From positions 1-16,857 of the forward strand of contig JALVPA010000076.1 in assembly GCA_027026055.1 (NCBI GenBank): a stretch of DNA of 16,857 nucleotides, written 5' to 3'. The translations under genes were made by a program, and so were the position numbers. Within the stretch, counting starts at the first letter, position 1, and the number at the start of each line of letters is the position of its first letter. Positions 7,115 through 14,937 of this stretch are shown piece after piece. The DNA comes from Campylobacteraceae bacterium. Its GTDB lineage: Bacteria > Campylobacterota > Campylobacteria > Campylobacterales > Sulfurovaceae. Below the pieces are notes generated by a model. The model saw only the letters and a list, made by a program, of their open reading frames with translations, was not told where the DNA came from and ran no database searches.

Positions 7115-7630
7115 CTACTCCTTCCCGCCGAAGCGCTCTTCGTTTTCGAGTTTCATCAACAAACGCGCGTTATTGATGCGCAGTTTGTTGTTCTCTTCGT
7201 TCATGTGTTCCAGTTTTTCTCTAAGCCGAAGCTCTTCTTCTTTTAACGTTTCGTACTGATGCCGTAGGTTTTCGAATTGCGCCGTGAGGGCATGGAGACG
7301 ATTTTGGGTTTCGTTCAATACCTTTCTCGTCTCTTCGAGCTCCGCGGTCGTCTTTTCCAATACTTCTCGCGTCTCGGCGAAACGTTGCAACTCCTGTTCG
7401 TTTTGGGCGGTACGAATCTTGTAATGCTCCAACTCCTCATGCAAACGTTCCAACACGGACGCTTTCTCTTCGTTGTCGATTCGCGTGTTCAAAAAGCGAT
7501 CCTTATAGGCTTTTACCCGCATCGCGGCGACAATCACCACCAACACGACGAAAAGAATCACCACGACGCCTACGGCGACACCAAGCATCAACACGGGATC
7601 GTTTTGTATCTTCTCTATCAACGCATGCAC
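7115..7630 (-). CDS. Hypothetical membrane-anchored coiled-coil protein
   Basis: I do not recognise this gene. With a GTG start at 7630 it encodes 171 residues. There is a short N-terminus, one strong membrane helix (about residues 12-37, rich in V, L and I), a basic stretch (RVKAYKDRF), and then an almost unbroken charged heptad-like helix from about 52 to 165 rich in E, L, K and R. It ends ENEERFGGKE. The expected topology is a short periplasmic N-terminus and a cytoplasmic coiled coil. GTG is preferred because GAGG at 7637-7640 is 6 nt upstream; the start falls 2 nt after the lolA stop. A TTG at 7636 is the main alternative. The N-terminal layout recalls RmuC, but the RmuC catalytic domain is absent. 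Position in the lolA operon suggests an envelope or scaffold role, which is inference only. Confidence 0.75.
   Translation of the reverse strand: MHALIEKIQNDPVLMLGVAVGVVVILFVVLVVIVAAMRVKAYKDRFLNTRIDNEEKASVLERLHEELEHYKIRTAQNEQELQRFAETREVLEKTTAELEETRKVLNETQNRLHALTAQFENLRHQYETLKEEELRLREKLEHMNEENNKLRINNARLLMKLENEERFGGKE
7118..7123 (-). promoter_or_regulatory. Ribosome binding site fixing the TTG start of ppk2
   Basis: AAGGAG lies seven bases before the TTG codon at 7110 and overlaps the last codons of the upstream coiled-coil gene. It is the main reason for calling a TTG start. Confidence 0.6.
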
Positions 7631-7632
7631 AA

Positions 7633-8178
7633 TCAACCTCGAATCACATCGAACGCTTTGGGATGACGGCACTCCAAAGAGGCCGCGGGCAAAGGCGATC
7701 GGAGATAACGCATATTCTTAAAAGAGATTTGTACTTTATTGTCCAAATCGTCGTAATAAGCCAAACTCTCCAACCTCCCCTCCTCGTCGACACGCAACGT
7801 ATAGGTTTTTCCTTCGTAACGGGTAACGTAGATATTTTTCTCTTTCGCTACGGCGCTTCGTACGATTTCGGCCAATTCGAGCCTTTTTTTCATTCGATAG
7901 AGCGACACCTGTTCGAGATCGTAATCGACGATTTGCAACATTTCTCCGTCGCTACACACCTCTTTGCGCGTCGGTTTTTCGTAACGCCATTTTATCGAGG
8001 AAGGTGCGGCGAAGGCAACGCTACCTTCATATACCAAACGTTTGTTGTCGGGATTGGTAACGTACTGTACGAATCGCGCTTCAAATCCTTCGGGAAGTGT
8101 CAATCTTTGCGAGGCGAAAAGCAGATCGACCGTTACGCAAACGAACATCGCAACCGTAAAAACGATTTTCGATACCAC
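7633..8178 (-). CDS. lolA: LolA-like outer-membrane lipoprotein carrier
   Basis: This is the periplasmic chaperone that accepts lipoproteins released by the inner-membrane Lol ABC transporter and carries them to the outer membrane. With a GTG start the product is 181 residues. A Sec signal peptide covers about 1-22 (hydrophobic core IVFTVAMFVCVTV, then LLFA before SQRL). The mature part shows the LolA pattern: a GFEARFVQYV opening helix, then YEGSVAFAAPSSIKWRYEKP (50-69), then DGEMLQIVDYDLEQV (78-91), and a C-terminus ending HPKAFDVIRG. GTG at 8178 has AAGGAG at 8183-8188. An upstream in-frame ATG at 8232 would add a long basic stretch before the signal and lies at or above the predicted transcription start. 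It heads a minus-strand operon and is divergent from secA-lolC. Confidence 0.88.
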   Translation of the reverse strand: MVSKIVFTVAMFVCVTVDLLFASQRLTLPEGFEARFVQYVTNPDNKRLVYEGSVAFAAPSSIKWRYEKPTRKEVCSDGEMLQIVDYDLEQVSLYRMKKRLELAEIVRSAVAKEKNIYVTRYEGKTYTLRVDEEGRLESLAYYDDLDNKVQISFKNMRYLRSPLPAASLECRHPKAFDVIRG

Positions 8179-8222
8179 GCCGCTCCTTTTTCTCACTCTC
8201 TCGAGCCGTTTTCCTTTACGAA

Positions 8223-8231
8223 ATAGTAGCA
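8223..8231 (-). promoter_or_regulatory. Probable lolA operon promoter, extended -10
   Basis: TGC followed by TACTAT on the minus strand is another TGn-extended -10. It lies 44 nt above the chosen GTG and gives a leader of about 38 nt. It makes the upstream ATG at 8232 unlikely as the start. A second match, TATTAT at 8231-8236, overlaps it. Confidence 0.4.
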
Positions 8232-8321
8232 TAATATGGTAAATCCTCCGCAACCTCTTTTCATTCACCGTATCGAAACGCTTTCACGGATTCTTAAACG
8301 CACTATTAATCGCTTTTTGGG

Positions 8322-8327
8322 TAAAAT
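8322..8327 (+). promoter_or_regulatory. Probable secA promoter -10 (TAAAAT)
   Basis: TAAAAT matches the TAnAAT -10 consensus, with a T-rich run just upstream (8313-8318), as in many Campylobacterota promoters. It predicts a leader of about 34 nt. The divergent gap 8179-8367 therefore holds two back-to-back -10 elements about 90 bp apart, and nothing else that I can identify. Confidence 0.45.
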
Positions 8328-8367
8328 TGCCGTAACTTCCACATTATTATTTAGGTTGCATAAGATC

Positions 8368-11007
8368 ATGATCAAAAGTTTGGTACAAAAAATCGTAGGC
8401 ACACACAACGACCGCGTGGTCAAACAATATATGAAAAGAGCCCAACGTATCAATGCGCTCGAAAGCGGATACGAGGAAATGAGCGACGAAGAACTCAAAG
8501 CGGCGTTCGACGCGCTTCGCAACTCGGTCGTCAAAGGCGAAAAGAGTATGGACGACGTACTCGAAGACTCCTTCGCAATCACCCGCGAAGCGAGTAAACG
8601 CGTACTGGGAATGCGTCACTACGACGTACAACTCGTCGGCGGAATGGTTCTGCACGACGGCAATATCGCGGAGATGAAAACGGGCGAAGGTAAAACCTTG
8701 GTAGCTACCCTTGCCGTCGTACTCAACGCGATGACGGGCAAAGGGGTGCACGTCGTCACCGTCAACGACTATCTGGCGCAACGCGACGCCAAAGAGATGG
8801 GCGTACTTTACGAGTTTCTCGGCTACAGCGTCGGATGTATCACCTCCGACATTCACGACGAACAAACGCGCAAAGCCCAATACGACGCCGATATTACCTA
8901 CGGTACCAACAATGAATTCGGTTTTGATTACCTGCGCGACAATATGAAAGTACGCCTGGAAGACAAAGTACAGCGCGAACACCACTACGCCATCGTGGAC
9001 GAAGTGGACTCGATCCTGATAGACGAAGCGCGTACGCCGCTCATTATCTCGGGACCCGCACAGCGCAACCAAGAGCATTATGTCAAAGCGGACGAAATCG
9101 CCAGACTGATGATCAAAGGCGAAAAGATCGAAGCCAAACCGGGCGAAGAGGAAAAGATGACGGGCGATTTCGTCGTCGACGAGAAAAATCGTCTCATTAT
9201 CATGACCGAGCAAGGATTGCAAAAAGCGCAAGAGCTTTTCGGCGTAGACAATCTCTTTTCCCTCGAAAACGCCCCCTTGGCGCACCACCTCGACCAAGCG
9301 CTCAAAGCGCACCATCTCTTTGAAAAAGACGTGCACTATGTTGTCCAAAACGGCGAGGTGATCATCGTCGACGAATTTACGGGACGCTTGAGCGAAGGGC
9401 GTCGTTTCTCCGAAGGATTGCATCAAGCCCTCGAAGCCAAAGAGGGTGTACGCATCCAAGAAGAGTCTCAAACGTTGGCGGAAATCACCTATCAAAACTA
9501 TTTCCGACTCTACGAAAAACTGGCGGGGATGACCGGTACGGCGCAAACCGAAGCGACCGAGTTTTCGCAAATCTACGGTCTTGACGTCGTCTCCATCCCC
9601 ACCAACGTTCCCGTCCGACGCATCGACAAAAACGATCTCATCTACAACACCGAGCGTGAAAAACTCGACGCCATCGTCGCCAAGGTCAAAGAGTACCACC
9701 GAAAAGGACAACCCGTACTCATCGGTACCGCCTCGATAGAAAAATCGGAGCTGATTTCCGAGCGTCTCAAAAAAGAGAAAATCCCCCACAACGTGCTCAA
9801 TGCCAAAAACCACTTCCAAGAAGCCGAAATCATCAAAAACGCCGGGCAAAAAGGCGCCGTCACCGTCGCGACCAACATGGCGGGACGCGGAGTCGATATC
9901 AAAATCGACGACGAAGTACGCGAACTGGGCGGTTTGGCGATCATCGGTACCGAACGCCACGAATCGCGCCGTATCGACAATCAGCTGCGCGGACGTTCGG
10001 GACGTCAGGGCGATCCCGGAGAGAGCCAGTTTTTCCTTAGCCTAGACGACAATTTGTTGCGCATCTTCGGCGGCGAAAAAATTCGCAACATCATGAACCG
10101 TCTCGGTGTCGAAGAGGGCGAATATATCGACTCGAAACTGGTCACACGATCCGTCGAAAAAGCGCAAAAAAAGGTCGAAGCGCAACACTACGAAGCGCGT
10201 AAGCATATCCTCGAATACGACGATGTCGCCAACCATCAACGTAAGGCGATTTACGCATTTCGCAATCAACTCCTCGATCCGAATTTCGATATCGGCGCCA
10301 AAATCAAAGAGAACCGCGAAGAGTACGTAAACTATCTGCTCGAAGAGTCCGATATCCTCGAAGGGATACCCAAAGAAGATTACAACCTCGACAAACTGAT
10401 AGGATTGCTTCGCGAAGAGCTTCTCGTCGATGCCGATAAGAGCGATTTCGAGGGCAAAGAGGCCGAAGAGATCAAGACGATGATCCTCAATATGATGGAG
10501 AATCTCTACGAAGCAAAAATGAGCGTACTCGATCCGGAGCAACGCAAAGAGATCGAACGCATCATCTACCTGCAAGTACTCGATCCGCTCTGGAGAGACC
10601 ATCTCTACGAAATGGATGTGCTTAAAACCGGTATCGGTCTTAGAGGATACAACCAAAAAGATCCGCTTACCGAATACAAACAAGACAGCTACCGCCTCTT
10701 TACCGATTTGGTGCGCCGCATCAAACACGATGCAGTCAAAACCCTGCATCTCGTACAGTTCGATTTCCAATCTCCCGAAGAGGAGGACGAAGCGGTCGAA
10801 CAGATCCTCGACGAGCTCGAAAGCGAAACCGCCGAAGCGATAGAACATCGCACGGACGTAGCGGAAGAAGAGACGACATCCGAAACGCGCCAACCGCAAA
10901 CAGGCGGGAAAAAACCCAAACGCAACGATCCGTGTCCGTGCGGTTCGGGCAAAAAATACAAACACTGCTGCGGCAAAAGCGGTCCGAAAAAGGGCATTCT
11001 CGCCTAA
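8368..11007 (+). CDS. secA: Preprotein translocase ATPase SecA
   Basis: This is the motor ATPase that drives unfolded precursors through SecYEG. The product is 879 residues from ATG at 8368, normal for the family; the N-terminus MIKSLVQKIVGTHNDR is the usual SecA opening, so in-frame codons back to 8236 were excluded. Seen: Walker A GEGKT (106-110), Walker B/DEAD-like DEVDSILIDEARTP (from 211), the preprotein cross-linking region (about 220-365), the second nucleotide-binding domain with TNMAGRGVDI (502-511) and RGRSGRQGDPG (541-551), the helical scaffold and wing, and a C-terminal zinc motif with C856, C858, C867 and C868 (DPCPCGSGKKYKHCCGK), which binds SecB or ribosomes in other bacteria. 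The Shine-Dalgarno site is weak. lolC follows after 2 nt. Complete and unremarkable. Confidence 0.98.
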   Translation: MIKSLVQKIVGTHNDRVVKQYMKRAQRINALESGYEEMSDEELKAAFDALRNSVVKGEKSMDDVLEDSFAITREASKRVLGMRHYDVQLVGGMVLHDGNIAEMKTGEGKTLVATLAVVLNAMTGKGVHVVTVNDYLAQRDAKEMGVLYEFLGYSVGCITSDIHDEQTRKAQYDADITYGTNNEFGFDYLRDNMKVRLEDKVQREHHYAIVDEVDSILIDEARTPLIISGPAQRNQEHYVKADEIARLMIKGEKIEAKPGEEEKMTGDFVVDEKNRLIIMTEQGLQKAQELFGVDNLFSLENAPLAHHLDQALKAHHLFEKDVHYVVQNGEVIIVDEFTGRLSEGRRFSEGLHQALEAKEGVRIQEESQTLAEITYQNYFRLYEKLAGMTGTAQTEATEFSQIYGLDVVSIPTNVPVRRIDKNDLIYNTEREKLDAIVAKVKEYHRKGQPVLIGTASIEKSELISERLKKEKIPHNVLNAKNHFQEAEIIKNAGQKGAVTVATNMAGRGVDIKIDDEVRELGGLAIIGTERHESRRIDNQLRGRSGRQGDPGESQFFLSLDDNLLRIFGGEKIRNIMNRLGVEEGEYIDSKLVTRSVEKAQKKVEAQHYEARKHILEYDDVANHQRKAIYAFRNQLLDPNFDIGAKIKENREEYVNYLLEESDILEGIPKEDYNLDKLIGLLREELLVDADKSDFEGKEAEEIKTMILNMMENLYEAKMSVLDPEQRKEIERIIYLQVLDPLWRDHLYEMDVLKTGIGLRGYNQKDPLTEYKQDSYRLFTDLVRRIKHDAVKTLHLVQFDFQSPEEEDEAVEQILDELESETAEAIEHRTDVAEEETTSETRQPQTGGKKPKRNDPCPCGSGKKYKHCCGKSGPKKGILA

Positions 11008-11009
11008 TC

Positions 11010-12230
11010 ATGCGTCCCTCTTCCGCCGACTTCAATCGCATCTTTGTCCGTAAAATCGTTACGCACTATCTACGATACGACAAAGAAAATCCTTTTATTT
11101 TTATTTCCGCTCTGCTTGCCTTTCTCGGGATAGCGACGGGAGTCACCGTCCTAATGATCGCGATGGCGATCATGAACGGCACCCAAAAAGAGTTCGAAAA
11201 GCGTCTTTTTGTGATGAACTATCCGCTTACCGTTTTGCCTATCACCGACAACGCCGTCGACGACGCACTCGTTTCGAAACTCAAACGGACCTTTCCCGAT
11301 ATGAAGTTCAGTCCCTACTATACCACCCAAGCGATTACCCGAAACAAAGGTATCGTACAAGGATCGTTGCTTTACGGCGTGGATTTCGACGCCGAAGCGG
11401 CGCTCAACCCCATCTTTGCCAAAGCACGCGGCAAAGGCACTTCTCCCTTTCGCGCCGTCGTCGGCGATGCGCTTTCCTATGAGATGGATGCCGGTATCGG
11501 TGAAAAAATCACGCTCTATTTTTCGGAACAGCAGGCGGTAGGATTTGCGACAATCCCATTACAAAAACGTTTTGTCATCGACGGCATTTTCGATTCGGGA
11601 CTCAAAAACTACGACAAAGCGATCATCTATACGACACTCGAAGCTTTTCGCAGGCTCCTCAAACGACCCGAAAACGCTTATGACGGTATTCACATTTATA
11701 CGAAGAACCCGATGCAACGCATCGAAGCGTTACAACAAGTCTTGCCGGAAAATACGATTGTCGAAGGGTGGTGGCAACAAAACGGAAACTTTTTCGCCGC
11801 GATGCAAATGGAGAAAAAAGCGCTTTTTCTCGTACTTTTGCTCATCATCCTCGTCGCTTCGCTCAATATCATCTCTTCGCTCCTCATGACCGTTATGAGT
11901 AGGCGCAGCGAAATCGCGCTGATGCGTACCCTTGGCGCGACGAAAAAAGAGATCGCCGCTATCTTCTATCGTCTCGGTCTTTATATCGGTAGCGCCGGTA
12001 TCCTCACCGGTACGGCAATGGGACTTCTCGGTATCTGGGCGCTTAAGAGATTCGATATTATCTCCGTACCCGAAGATGTCTACGGTACGTCGCGTCTTCC
12101 CGTCGATTTGACTTTATACGACTTCATCTCCGTATTGATCGGTGCGACGATCATCATTCTTCTCTCCGCACGCTATCCCGCTAAAAAAGCTGCGGCGACC
12201 GATCCGTTGCGGGTGTTGCGGAACGAGTAG
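11010..12230 (+). CDS. lolC: LolC/LolE-type lipoprotein-releasing ABC permease (FtsX-like)
   Basis: This is an inner-membrane permease that, with a LolD ATPase, extracts lipoproteins and hands them to LolA. The product is 406 residues. Membrane helices are seen at about 28-56 (ending MIAMAIMNG, the LolC/E hallmark region), 271-297, 318-345 and 371-388. A large periplasmic domain lies between helices 1 and 2, and the FtsX-type motif SRRSEIALMRTLGATKKEI is at 298-316. The C-terminus ends AATDPLRVLRNE. ATG lies 2 nt after the secA stop with no good ribosome site in range, so translation is probably coupled to secA. No LolD is in the window. The last 50 nt overlap the end of the AsmA-like gene on the other strand. 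Whether it is LolC, LolE or a single LolF-like homodimer cannot be told from here. Confidence 0.88.
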   Translation: MRPSSADFNRIFVRKIVTHYLRYDKENPFIFISALLAFLGIATGVTVLMIAMAIMNGTQKEFEKRLFVMNYPLTVLPITDNAVDDALVSKLKRTFPDMKFSPYYTTQAITRNKGIVQGSLLYGVDFDAEAALNPIFAKARGKGTSPFRAVVGDALSYEMDAGIGEKITLYFSEQQAVGFATIPLQKRFVIDGIFDSGLKNYDKAIIYTTLEAFRRLLKRPENAYDGIHIYTKNPMQRIEALQQVLPENTIVEGWWQQNGNFFAAMQMEKKALFLVLLLIILVASLNIISSLLMTVMSRRSEIALMRTLGATKKEIAAIFYRLGLYIGSAGILTGTAMGLLGIWALKRFDIISVPEDVYGTSRLPVDLTLYDFISVLIGATIIILLSARYPAKKAAATDPLRVLRNE

Positions 12231-14937
12231 GTTTCTTCCGCACGGGCGAAACGATCGGTTTGGGTTCCAACGACGGATAAGCAGCGCGGGTAGCGTTGTT
12301 TTCTTTGACGACATAATCGGGTATTTCCGGTAAAGTAGGCGCCGATGCTTTGGCGGGCAAAGTCAGCGTACGTTTGATAAATTCCAAAGGCAAGGTCAAG
12401 ATATCTTTGGCGACGTTTGTGTGCACCAGCGGCTTTTTCAACGTTCCGTCGACACGCAATCCGATGGTCACACTTTTATCCTCACCCAACAAAACGTAAC
12501 CGAGCACGGGAATCTTGCCCACCACTTTACCAAGCTCTCTGGCGGTGTGTATCGCCAAGCCGATATCGAGTTTGCCGTCCGGAAGCGAAATCGTACCTTT
12601 GCCGACGATCGTCGCCGATTTGCCTTTGAGGTAAACTTTATCGAGAACAAGTCGTTTCGGCGACATATGATAATAGACGATTCCCTCTTCTATCTTAAAT
12701 CCCTTACTCGAAAATCCGGGATCGCTGAGCGTTGCCAAGGCGGGCAAGGTATTGATGAAGGCCACCGTATTGTTATAGGCCGCAAAATCGCTCAAAACCC
12801 CTCCTTCGATAATGATACGTCCGTGCATCGTTTTATCCGGATCGCCCTTTTTTTCTATCGAATAACGACCACCTTTGAGCCCTTTGAAGTTAATGAGAGG
12901 GTGCAGCATACTATCTTTGATGCGTAACGCCTGAAGATGAAATATTTTCCCTTTTTTGGTCAGTTTGACCACATCCCCGTCCAAACTTCCATATGCGACG
13001 ATATCTCCGTCAGGTTTTATTTCGATATCGTAACTATCGGTTACGAGACGGTAATTGTCGTAACGGATCAAACTTTTTTTGCCGATTACCACCAGCGAAT
13101 TTTTTCGATGTAATCTCTTTTTACCTTTACTCGCTTCTTTTTGCAAAAATAAAAAACGCTTCAAATCTATCCCGATATTATCGAGTGTGATACGCTGCGT
13201 TTTGCTATCGTAATGTACTTTCCCGCCGAATGCATCCACTACCAAACGATCTTTTTCTTTATCATAATACCCTTCGATATCGATACGCGTCACACAACCG
13301 TCTAGTTCCGAAATAAACAAACACCTTTCCGAAACATCGAATTTTCCTCGAAATGTTATCGACTTGTCGCTTATCTTCAGTTCCAAATTTCCACCCGATA
13401 CTCCCAGCGTATTGAGCCTTACGTACGGAATCAATTTGCTTAAGTCTTTCAATTTCACATTCAACGTGCCGTTCTCTTCGCTTCGCAATCGTAACCCCAA
13501 ATCTTCCGAGACCAAGGTAAAAGGCGCTTCGTAAAAGAGATGTACCTTTGTAGGGCGATTTTTGACGACCATCAAAGGATGTTTTTTGTCTCCGAACGCC
13601 ACACGTTTGAGCAAAACATCCAACAGCGCTTCTTTTTTTCGCAAATTCACTTCGCCTTTGCTCACTACAATCTCATACCAACTATCCATGAAAAAAAGAT
13701 CTTCGATACGCACTATGAAATCTTCGTAACGGGCTTTCCCGCCGAGAATCGGCAATACGACATCGGCGATATGCAACATCCCTTTTTTCAACACGACATC
13801 GGCTTTGGCTCGAATTTTTCGTTTCGGATCTTTGTGCAATGCAACTTTGAGCACGACATGCACCTTATCATCGGGATTGAGATGTATGAGAGGTATCGTG
13901 ACGCCATAAGCTTTCGGAATGTCGAGAAGACACTCGTCGATAGGCGTACGTGCGTTGAGATCCAACTTCAACACCGCCTTCCTCGACACCAAATGGCGGA
14001 TGGAGACACTGCTGCCGTTGAGATCGCGTCCTTCGTATCGCGCACCCTTGAGCGTAAAGTACAAAGCTCCTTTTTTATAGTTGACGACGATATCCTTCGC
14101 CGTTGCGGGAGGAAGCGTATCGTTAAAGCGTACCGTCGCATCCTCGACATGTGCGGAGGCTTCCATACGCATCAGATTGAGTGTCGAATCGGAATCGTCC
14201 GTGACGTACTCCCCTTTTAAAAAATCGAGACGATACCGTTTTCCGCTTACGCGATCTCCTATCCATTCCGATACGGGATCGGGTAAACCGAACCGTTCGA
14301 CAATCGAACGTAAAGCTTCGAAAGATTCGCTTCTAAGCGCATAAAGGATCTTTTCTTCGTTCTTTATCGCACTAAATCGTCCTTTTGCGTCAAACCACGT
14401 AAAGTTGCCTTCCGATTCGATCTTTTGCGTATCGGTATCGAAAAGAAACTTTCCGGAGACTTCCAATCGCAATCGCGGAACAAAGAGCTTTTGCACCAAT
14501 GCCGTCACCGTGCGGCGTTCTTTCGATATTTTGCCTTCTATTTCGTAGAGATTGCTTCGCATACGGATCACTCCGCGGGTATATTCGATAAAAAAACGAT
14601 TGTTTTTGAAAAGAACCTCTTTGAGCAAAATATGTTCGAAATAGTGCAATAGTCGATTGACGTTTGAAAATGTCCTATCAAGACTATCCAAAGAAGGGTC
14701 GGCTTTGCTTCTGGGTATTACGACGCTTTGCGCTTCGAGTGTAAGCTTTTTATCGAGTTTGAGGTATAATCCTTCTACCTTATAGCCGCCGAAAGAGAGA
14801 CGTTCGACGCTAATTCCGTGTACCAACCAACCGACGACCGCGACAAAAAGGATCACCGAAGCGATGAGCACATCCCGTATAAATAGATGGATAACATGGA
14901 TAGCATGGGCGGAAAATATCGCCGTCTTTTTTATCAT
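12181..14937 (-). CDS. Large AsmA-like (YhdP/DUF3971-type) envelope protein
   Basis: The product is 918 residues, anchored by one N-terminal membrane helix (about 22-42) with a long beta-rich periplasmic body. AsmA-like proteins such as YhdP, TamB and AsmA are linked to phospholipid transport to, and assembly of, the outer membrane. The family call rests mainly on residues 772-861: GKGTISLPDGKLDIGLAIH, then GKIPVLGYVLLGEDKSVTIG and GTLKKPLVHTN, a pattern typical of AsmA/YhdP C-terminal modules. Residues 862-918 are proline-rich and probably disordered. ATG at 14937 has AAAGG at 14946-14950; an alternative GTG at 14871 would start just before the membrane helix and shorten the product by 22 residues. 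The gene overlaps mltG by 74 nt head-to-head and lolC by 50 nt tail-to-tail. Exact function unknown. Confidence 0.82.
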   Translation of the reverse strand: MIKKTAIFSAHAIHVIHLFIRDVLIASVILFVAVVGWLVHGISVERLSFGGYKVEGLYLKLDKKLTLEAQSVVIPRSKADPSLDSLDRTFSNVNRLLHYFEHILLKEVLFKNNRFFIEYTRGVIRMRSNLYEIEGKISKERRTVTALVQKLFVPRLRLEVSGKFLFDTDTQKIESEGNFTWFDAKGRFSAIKNEEKILYALRSESFEALRSIVERFGLPDPVSEWIGDRVSGKRYRLDFLKGEYVTDDSDSTLNLMRMEASAHVEDATVRFNDTLPPATAKDIVVNYKKGALYFTLKGARYEGRDLNGSSVSIRHLVSRKAVLKLDLNARTPIDECLLDIPKAYGVTIPLIHLNPDDKVHVVLKVALHKDPKRKIRAKADVVLKKGMLHIADVVLPILGGKARYEDFIVRIEDLFFMDSWYEIVVSKGEVNLRKKEALLDVLLKRVAFGDKKHPLMVVKNRPTKVHLFYEAPFTLVSEDLGLRLRSEENGTLNVKLKDLSKLIPYVRLNTLGVSGGNLELKISDKSITFRGKFDVSERCLFISELDGCVTRIDIEGYYDKEKDRLVVDAFGGKVHYDSKTQRITLDNIGIDLKRFLFLQKEASKGKKRLHRKNSLVVIGKKSLIRYDNYRLVTDSYDIEIKPDGDIVAYGSLDGDVVKLTKKGKIFHLQALRIKDSMLHPLINFKGLKGGRYSIEKKGDPDKTMHGRIIIEGGVLSDFAAYNNTVAFINTLPALATLSDPGFSSKGFKIEEGIVYYHMSPKRLVLDKVYLKGKSATIVGKGTISLPDGKLDIGLAIHTARELGKVVGKIPVLGYVLLGEDKSVTIGLRVDGTLKKPLVHTNVAKDILTLPLEFIKRTLTLPAKASAPTLPEIPDYVVKENNATRAAYPSLEPKPIVSPVRKKPTRSATPATDRSPQLF
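14741..14770 (+). promoter_or_regulatory. Candidate mltG promoter inside the AsmA-like gene
   Basis: TATAAT at 14765-14770 is preceded by GTAAGCTTTT at 14741-14750, which resembles the T-rich -35 region of Campylobacter promoters. It would give a leader of about 87 nt that runs antisense to the 5' part of the AsmA-like gene. Since mltG has no non-coding upstream space, its promoter must lie within that gene. Confidence 0.35.

Noticed and set aside
7115..7630. Annotation of the coiled-coil gene as rmuC
   Set aside because: Only the membrane-helix plus coiled-coil layout agrees; the RmuC nuclease-like domain is missing and the gene is far too short.
8179..8268. N-terminal extension of LolA to 8232 or 8268
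   Set aside because: The extension puts about 18-30 basic residues before the signal peptide and crosses the predicted -10; GTG at 8178 has AAGGAG upstream.
8347..9960. A 537-codon open frame antisense to secA
   Set aside because: It lies wholly within secA, and its composition (rich in Phe, Val, Asp) is what the reverse complement of GAA/GAC/AAA-rich coding yields. No family motif, signal or ribosome site.
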